DNA of 9,732 nucleotides from JAMBLL01 sp036985935 (lineage in GTDB: Bacteria; Actinomycetota; Acidimicrobiia; Spongiisociales; UBA5794), in the NCBI GenBank assembly GCA_036985935.1, contig BTQP01000066.1:1-9732 (forward strand), written 5' to 3'. The notes under the pieces are model-generated. The model made no database searches. It was not told the DNA's origin and saw nothing but the letters and a program-made list of their open reading frames with translations. Each line of letters starts with the position of its first letter. Positions within the stretch are counted from its first letter, which is position 1. Below, piece by piece: positions 5,596-9,732 of this stretch. The translations under genes and the position numbers were made by a program.

Positions 5596-6633
5596 ATGAT
5601 CGCACTCGCGTTACTGGCTATCAGCTTCGCCGTTCCGACATTCGCCGACGATCCGATCGACATGACTCCGGGAGATGCTGTTGGGCTCGAATCCGTGGCA
5701 CCGGCGGTCCTGCCGGTGACAGTACCCAGCTCGCCGATCAAGGACCGACCCTTCAGCGGACCGTGGGGGTACGGTGGGCTTGCGGCTTCGGCCGTCATTG
5801 CAGGGGTGTCGCTCGCTGGGTGGAGACATCGAAGGCGTCGATCGGCGGAACCGTTGTACGTGCTCGTCCACGGATACGGTGGTTCGGCTGGAGACTTCGA
5901 CGACTTGCTCGCAGCGATAGGCGCTGATAGTTCGGACACGGTTGCCTTCGACTATCGGTCGGTCGTTGATGCGAAGTCGAGCACAGATGCCTCGAGGATC
6001 GCAGACACCGAAGCGGCTGCAAGGAAATTGGACGCGCTCATTCGCCGGCTGTCGGTGTTCTCGAGCAACATCTACTCGCTGCACCACTCAAAAGGTGGCG
6101 CGGTGGGAGTGTCGATGATCGCCTCGCTCGACGACGGAACACGCCGTCCCATCGATGGTTACAGAGGGGCCGCACTGCTCGATCCGGCGATCGCGTCTGG
6201 CTGGTTGGGTTCGCTCCAGCGAGCCGGTGGTTTTGCGACGTTTCTTCCCGACAACGGCGACTTTGACCCCATTCGTTGCTCGCGTGATGGGTGTAGGGAT
6301 GTGCGGGTGAACCTCGGCGAGGAGTCTGGTGTTGAGGTTATCGCCGTGCGCAACCCGGATGCCGTAGTCACGAACTTCACCGACGATCCCGAAGGGCTCC
6401 GTGTGTACGACCTCGTCGACGACGGGAAGTCATCGGCGCTTCTCGCTCCTTTCGGAATGTACGGATTCCAAAAACGCGTGCGCGAGGCGCACAGATCTGT
6501 ACTCACGAATTGGGCAGTCGCAGACTGTATCAAAGCCGAGGTGGCGAACTCCGGTGGCTGCGTGTGGAAAGGCAATTCGAAAGGGCGGATCCAAACCTGG
6601 GGCGGTGACAACGGCCGGAATCTGTGGCGGTGA
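5596..6633 (+). CDS. Membrane-anchored alpha/beta-hydrolase-like protein of unknown substrate
   Basis: I do not recognise a named family. ATG 5596 is chosen because GGAGAGG (5581-5587) sits eight bases upstream and the product (345 residues) then starts with a hydrophobic segment, MIALALLAISFAVPTFA. A GTG at 5542 would add 18 residues. A second hydrophobic stretch (about 59-76) is followed by RHRRRR (77-82), so by the positive-inside rule the rest should be cytoplasmic. The domain has alpha/beta-hydrolase hallmarks: strand plus oxyanion turn YVLVHGYGGS (88-97), nucleophile elbow LHHSKGG (162-168) with Ser165, GAALLDP (191-197), and a candidate catalytic His299 in EAHRSVL. Asp272, 275 or 276 could be the acid. 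Its only four cysteines form two close pairs (228/233, 311/322), which hints at disulfides and sits uneasily with a cytoplasmic domain. Esterase, lipase or amidase activity is possible but unproven. Confidence 0.75.
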   Translation: MIALALLAISFAVPTFADDPIDMTPGDAVGLESVAPAVLPVTVPSSPIKDRPFSGPWGYGGLAASAVIAGVSLAGWRHRRRRSAEPLYVLVHGYGGSAGDFDDLLAAIGADSSDTVAFDYRSVVDAKSSTDASRIADTEAAARKLDALIRRLSVFSSNIYSLHHSKGGAVGVSMIASLDDGTRRPIDGYRGAALLDPAIASGWLGSLQRAGGFATFLPDNGDFDPIRCSRDGCRDVRVNLGEESGVEVIAVRNPDAVVTNFTDDPEGLRVYDLVDDGKSSALLAPFGMYGFQKRVREAHRSVLTNWAVADCIKAEVANSGGCVWKGNSKGRIQTWGGDNGRNLWR

Positions 6634-6638
6634 CAACG
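6601..6638 (+). repeat. 13-bp direct repeat at the hydrolase gene end
   Basis: GGCGGTGACAACG occurs at 6601-6613 and again at 6626-6638, 25 bp apart. The first copy is read GGDNG in frame; the second is in another phase and its TGA is the stop codon. A small duplication may have created the present stop and trimmed or altered the C-terminus. Confidence 0.85.
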
Positions 6639-6651
6639 CTAACGTGAGTCG

Positions 6652-7050
6652 ATGCAAGGACAGCGATGGCACGGAGTATCCGCCTTCGAAGAACGCTACG
6701 GCTTTGCGAGAGGTGTCCGGGTCGGCGACGTCATCCATGTCGCCGGCACTGCACCCGTTCCGAAGCCGGGTACTGACACGGTCCCGGGTGCCTATGCACA
6801 GATGCTGCGTTGCGGCGAGATCGCGCAAGAAGCGATCGAAGAACTCGGTGGGTCAATGGACGACGTCGTCAGAACCAGGATGTTCATCGTCGATGTTCAC
6901 GACGCCGACGATGTTGGCCGGGCACACAACGAGGTGTTCGGTCCCTCGCAGCCAGCAGCGACGATGGTCGTGGTTGCCGCTCTTCTCGATCCGATATGGC
7001 GTGTCGAGATCGAGGTAGAAGCGATCGTCCCGACCAGCAACGATCTGTAG
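6652..7050 (+). CDS. RidA (YjgF/YER057c/UK114) family protein lacking the canonical catalytic Arg
   Basis: Small trimeric-fold protein of 132 residues. Classic RidA hydrolyses reactive enamine/imine intermediates such as 2-aminoacrylate. Seen here: GVRVGDVIHVAGTAPVP (21-37), the AYAQMLRCGEIAQEAIEELG helix (47-66), DDVVRTRMFIVDV (70-82), HNEVF (92-96), QPAATMVVVAALL (100-112) and VEIEVEAI (118-125). In enzymatically active RidA the segment after the conserved Pro-Ala carries Arg (PARS/PART, Arg105 in E. coli). Here it is PAAT (101-104), so deaminase activity of the classical type is doubtful and it belongs with the other Rid subgroups. It starts at ATG 6652, 18 bp after the hydrolase stop, with no clear SD, so it is probably cotranscribed with the hydrolase. 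The substrate is unknown. Confidence 0.88.
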   Translation: MQGQRWHGVSAFEERYGFARGVRVGDVIHVAGTAPVPKPGTDTVPGAYAQMLRCGEIAQEAIEELGGSMDDVVRTRMFIVDVHDADDVGRAHNEVFGPSQPAATMVVVAALLDPIWRVEIEVEAIVPTSNDL

Positions 7051-7083
7051 ATCCTTAGTGGTGCGTGTAGATCGACAGGGTGC

Positions 7084-7089
7084 TATCCT
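7084..7089 (+). promoter_or_regulatory. Possible -10 element for rpsO
   Basis: TATCCT fits the TANNNT pattern often sufficient in actinobacteria and lies about 50 bases before the rpsO start, leaving a leader long enough for control. No convincing -35 is seen 16-19 bases upstream. The 87-bp gap before rpsO suggests its own transcription start. Confidence 0.25.
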
Positions 7090-7094
7090 CTCGC

Positions 7095-7110
7095 TTGGGC
7101 GATCGCCCGA
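7095..7110 (+). promoter_or_regulatory. Hairpin in the rpsO leader
   Basis: GGGCGATCGCCC (7097-7108) is a perfect 12-base palindrome. As RNA it gives a GGGC/GCCC stem with a GATC loop, extendable by one G-U and one A-U pair to 7095-7110. It lies between the candidate -10 and the RBS. S15 proteins of several bacteria repress their own mRNA by binding leader structures, so this is a candidate autoregulatory element. There is no T-run, so it is not a terminator. Confidence 0.35.
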
Positions 7111-7137
7111 CCACTTACTCGCGTAGGAAAGTACCTC

Positions 7138-7395
7138 GTGAACGACACCAACACTGTTGTAGAAGAATACGGCACTCATGCCACGGACACGGGATCTCCC
7201 GAGGTTCAGGTGGCGTTGTTGACCGAGCGAATAAGCCACCTCACCGAGCACCTGAAGATCCACACCAAGGATCATCACAGCCGGCGTGGTTTGCTCATGA
7301 TGGTCGGTAAGCGTCGGCGACTGCTCCGGTACCTCCAGGAACAAGACGTGGAGCGTTACCGGTCCCTGATCGCAAGACTGGGACTGCGTCGCTAG
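7138..7395 (+). CDS. rpsO: 30S ribosomal protein S15
   Basis: Binds the 16S rRNA central domain early in 30S assembly and forms an intersubunit bridge. The 85-residue product carries the whole family pattern: DTGSPEVQVALLTERISHLTEHL (16-38), KDHHSRRGLLMMVGKRRRLLRYL (43-65) and ERYRSLIARLGLRR at the end. It starts at GTG 7138 with AGGAAAG (7125-7131) six bases upstream. The length is slightly short of the common 88-89. It is placed before pnp as in many bacteria, and is separated from it by a long hairpin. Confidence 0.98.
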   Translation: MNDTNTVVEEYGTHATDTGSPEVQVALLTERISHLTEHLKIHTKDHHSRRGLLMMVGKRRRLLRYLQEQDVERYRSLIARLGLRR

Positions 7396-7398
7396 CAC

Positions 7399-7431
7399 TG
7401 ACAGGAAGGCGGCCTCGGCCGTCTTTTGTCA
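7399..7431 (+). terminator. Long hairpin / intrinsic terminator between rpsO and pnp
   Basis: An inner 8-bp stem, AAGGCGGC (7406-7413) with GCCGTCTT (7418-7425) including one G-U pair, closes a CTCG loop and runs into TTTT (7424-7427). TGACA (7399-7403) and TGTCA (7427-7431) can pair as an outer stem, giving a hairpin about 33 nt long. The inner stem plus T-run fits a terminator or attenuator. The extended form could instead be a double-strand processing site, as known between rpsO and pnp in E. coli. Confidence 0.7.
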
Positions 7432-7549
7432 TATCCGGCGACAATTCAATGGAGGATGCGATCCAGTTGTCAGTGGTCATTGTTCGACCGATTCGTTCGA
7501 ACGCTGAGCACTGCCAATTGGGCCTCCTCCCCAAACGAAGGAGAAACGA
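7432..7549 (+). promoter_or_regulatory. pnp leader with a 10-bp palindrome and a possible RBS-masking stem
   Basis: This 118-bp leader contains the palindrome CGTTCGAACG (7494-7503), with a second GTTCGA at 7482-7487. A pyrimidine run CCTCCTCCCC (7523-7532) lies just upstream of the AAGGAG SD (7538-7543) and could pair weakly with GGAG. I found no convincing -35/-10 pair. pnp mRNA is autoregulated in E. coli through its leader; whether that holds here is unknown. Confidence 0.3.
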
Positions 7550-9732
7550 GTGGCAGAGACCACCGTTCGCGGGCGTGTAGGCGATGTAGAAATCTCGCTG
7601 AGCACAGGAAAGCTCGCACAACTCTCTGATGGAGCAGTCGTTGCTCGCATTGGAGACACAGAGGTCCTCGTGACCGCAACAGCAAAGCGCAGCCTCAGAG
7701 AAGGTGTGGATTTCTTTCCACTCACCGTCGATGTTGAGGAGCGCACATATGCCGTAGGCCGTATCCCAGGATCGTTCTTCCGGCGTGAAGGACGGGCATC
7801 TGAGAACGCGATTCTCGCGGACCGTCTCATCGACCGTCCGCTGCGACCGAACTTTGCAGAAGGGTACCGCCACGACACACACGTTGTTGGCACGATCCTC
7901 GCTGCTGACCTCGAGAATCCACACGACATCATCACGCTCAACGGAGCATCGGCGGCTCTTACGGTCAGCCCGATCCCGTTCGAGGGCCCGGTAGGCGCAA
8001 TACGTCTAGCGCTCGCTGATGGCGAGTGGATACCGTTCCCGACGTACGAGCAGGGTGAAGAATCCGTGTTCGAGATCGTTGTCGCTGGAAAGCGCAATGC
8101 AGAGGGAAATATCGACATTTCCATGGTCGAGGCTGGTGCCTCGGAGAACGGGTACCGCATGGTGCAGGACGGCCAGCAGGCCTCCGACGAAGCAACCGTT
8201 GCGGCGGGACTCGAACTTGCAAAAGAATACATAGCGATCCTCGTCGATCTCCAGCTCGAACTGCTCGAGAAGCACGGTGAGCCCGAACCCGTCGAGTGGA
8301 TAGTCGTCAAGGACTACTCGGACGAGATCTACGAAAAGGTAGAGGCGTTCGCAAAGTCCAAGCTCGAAGATCTTGGCACGATCGTCAAGAAACACGAGCG
8401 TCAGAATGCCGAATCTGAGATCAAGGAAGAGACCATCGCGTCGCTTGGGCTTGACGATGGTGACGCGGACAGTCTCAAACAAGCAAAGGCCGCTTTCTCG
8501 AAGGTCCAAAGCAACGTCATGCGTTCACGGGTCGTAGCCGAGGGCGTTCGCGTCGATGGTCGTAGCCTGACCGAGATTCGTCCTCTGACAATCGAGGTCG
8601 GTTTGGTTCCTGGTGTTCATGGTTCTGGACTCTTCCAGCGCGGTGAGACCCAGGTTCTCAACATCACGACGCTTGGCATGTTGAAGATGGAGCAGATGCT
8701 CGACACGATTTCCCCTGAGGATTCGAAGCGGTACATGCACCACTACAACATGCCACCGTACGCCACTGGCGAGGCCGGCTTCATGCGTGGACCGAAACGC
8801 CGCGAGATCGGACATGGTGCACTCGCAGAAAAGGCGTTGCATCCAGTCATCCCACCGGCGGAGGACTTCCCGTATGCGTATCGCCTCGTTTCCGAGGTTC
8901 TGATGTCGAACGGTTCGTCGTCGATGGCGTCGGTCTGTGGATCGTCGCTGTCGCTCATGGACGCCGGCGTACCGATCGCAGCCCCTGTTGCGGGCATCGC
9001 GATGGGCCTCATCTACCAGGACGATAAGTTCGTGACTCTCACGGACATCCTCGGTGTTGAAGATCACCTTGGCGACATGGACTTCAAGGTTGCCGGTACG
9101 GCCGAAATGATCACGGCGCTCCAGCTCGACACGAAGATCGAAGGTCTTCCTGCCGATGTGCTGATCGCTGCGATGAACCAGGCGCTCGACGCCAGGTTGT
9201 TCATTCTCAACGCGATGTCTGAGGTTATTGCCGAGCCACGAAGTGAGCTCGCCGCGAAGGCTCCGAAGATCGAAGCGGTCATGGTCCCGAAGGACAAGAT
9301 CGGTGAGGTCATCGGACCGAAGGGCAAGACGATTCGTGAACTCGAGGAGGAAACCGGCGCAGTCATCGAGATCGACGACGACGGAACGGTCCGCGTCGGG
9401 GCTCCTGATACTGCATCGATGAACCTTGCAAAGGATCGCATCCTTGCGATCGGCTTCCCACCAGAGGCGAAGATCGGTGAGGTCTATGACGGTGAGGTTG
9501 TGAACATCACCAAGTTCGGTGCGTTCGTGAACATCCTGCCTGGCCGCGATGGGCTGCTGCACATCTCAAAGATCGGTGGTGGCAAACGCATCGACAAAGT
9601 CGAGGACGTGCTCTCGCTCGGAGACAGCGTCAAGGTTGTCGTCCGTGAGATCGACGACCGCGGCAAGGTCAGTCTCGACATGGACGGTGCACCATCGGCT
9701 GACAGCGGCGGATCGGACGCTCCTCGTGAGGA
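7550..9732 (+). CDS. pnp: Polyribonucleotide nucleotidyltransferase (PNPase), C-terminus cut by the window
   Basis: Phosphorolytic 3'-5' exoribonuclease of mRNA decay; in actinobacteria the family is also known for RNA tailing and guanosine-pentaphosphate-related activity. The frame runs 727 codons without a stop to the window edge. Seen in order: RNase PH domain 1 with GRIPGSFFRREGR (70-82) and LADRLIDRPLRP; an all-helical linker (about 230-325); RNase PH domain 2 with GSGLFQRGETQVL (358-370), NGSSSMASVCG (454-464) and EDHLGDMDFKVAG, whose Asp505 and Asp511 correspond to the metal-binding Asp486/Asp492 of E. coli; a KH domain with KIGEVIGPKGKTI (583-595); and an S1 domain from 643 (GEVYDGEVVNITKFGAFVNI). 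It starts at GTG 7550 with AAGGAG (7538-7543) six bases upstream. The last visible residues are a low-complexity tail (SADSGGSDAPRE), so little is missing. Confidence 0.97.
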   Translation, partial: MAETTVRGRVGDVEISLSTGKLAQLSDGAVVARIGDTEVLVTATAKRSLREGVDFFPLTVDVEERTYAVGRIPGSFFRREGRASENAILADRLIDRPLRPNFAEGYRHDTHVVGTILAADLENPHDIITLNGASAALTVSPIPFEGPVGAIRLALADGEWIPFPTYEQGEESVFEIVVAGKRNAEGNIDISMVEAGASENGYRMVQDGQQASDEATVAAGLELAKEYIAILVDLQLELLEKHGEPEPVEWIVVKDYSDEIYEKVEAFAKSKLEDLGTIVKKHERQNAESEIKEETIASLGLDDGDADSLKQAKAAFSKVQSNVMRSRVVAEGVRVDGRSLTEIRPLTIEVGLVPGVHGSGLFQRGETQVLNITTLGMLKMEQMLDTISPEDSKRYMHHYNMPPYATGEAGFMRGPKRREIGHGALAEKALHPVIPPAEDFPYAYRLVSEVLMSNGSSSMASVCGSSLSLMDAGVPIAAPVAGIAMGLIYQDDKFVTLTDILGVEDHLGDMDFKVAGTAEMITALQLDTKIEGLPADVLIAAMNQALDARLFILNAMSEVIAEPRSELAAKAPKIEAVMVPKDKIGEVIGPKGKTIRELEEETGAVIEIDDDGTVRVGAPDTASMNLAKDRILAIGFPPEAKIGEVYDGEVVNITKFGAFVNILPGRDGLLHISKIGGGKRIDKVEDVLSLGDSVKVVVREIDDRGKVSLDMDGAPSADSGGSDAPRE

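Noticed and set aside
7482..7503. LexA/SOS-like box in the pnp leader
   Set aside because: The palindrome CGTTCGAACG lacks the four-base spacer of the actinobacterial TCGAAC-N4-GTTCGA box, and the two GTTCGA copies are direct repeats rather than inverted ones.
8525..9562. 345-codon open frame on the - strand
   Set aside because: It lies wholly inside pnp, whose frame is confirmed by RNase PH, KH and S1 motifs. The antisense frame is very rich in Arg/Asp/His and has no recognisable domain, as expected of a shadow of a codon-biased gene.

Overview
The window is a bacterial chromosomal segment, almost fully coding and all on the + strand. Its core is the conserved translation/RNA-metabolism block infB, rbfA, nrnA-type DHH phosphoesterase, truB, ribF, then two accessory genes, then rpsO and pnp. 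The upstream protein, of which only the last ~50 codons are visible, is possibly NusA or YlxR. Moderately high GC, frequent GTG/TTG starts, the style of the S15 and PNPase proteins, and the infB-rbfA-DHH-truB-ribF order fit Actinobacteriota. A non-model class such as Acidimicrobiia is my guess. No mobile element, tRNA, rRNA or CRISPR array is seen.

Layout. Positions 1-155 are the end of an upstream gene, made of 21-bp tandem repeats. infB (186-2273) follows after its own Shine-Dalgarno (SD) sequence. After a 38-bp gap with a small perfect hairpin comes rbfA (2312-2728). Its acidic tail overlaps the start of the DHH/DHHA1 nanoRNase gene (2721-3686), which overlaps truB (3683-4585), which overlaps ribF (4582-5508). 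These three overlaps (8, 4 and 4 bp) indicate translational coupling. A probable separate promoter precedes a membrane-anchored alpha/beta-hydrolase-like gene (5596-6633), followed by a RidA-family gene (6652-7050). rpsO (7138-7395) has its own leader and is followed by a long hairpin/terminator. pnp (7550 to the window edge) has a strong RBS and lacks only its extreme C-terminus.

How it fits together. IF2, RbfA and S15 serve translation initiation and 30S assembly. TruB modifies tRNA. PNPase degrades RNA, and the DHH enzyme removes the short oligonucleotides left over. RibF makes FMN/FAD. The hydrolase and RidA-like proteins have no evident link to these roles and look like lineage-specific insertions between ribF and rpsO.

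The most unusual signal is a small repeat. The 21-bp tandem unit at 1-121 encodes an acidic heptapeptide (QEAEDGG) in one frame. In another frame it contains a perfect AGGAGG, a 6-base spacer and ATG. A degenerate three-copy version in the same codon register forms the rbfA tail, and its last copy supplies the actual SD and GTG start of the downstream gene. The window therefore holds two related arrays in which a gene tail and a ribosome-binding/start module are superimposed. Otherwise the region is conventional, and I see no convincing new multi-gene system.
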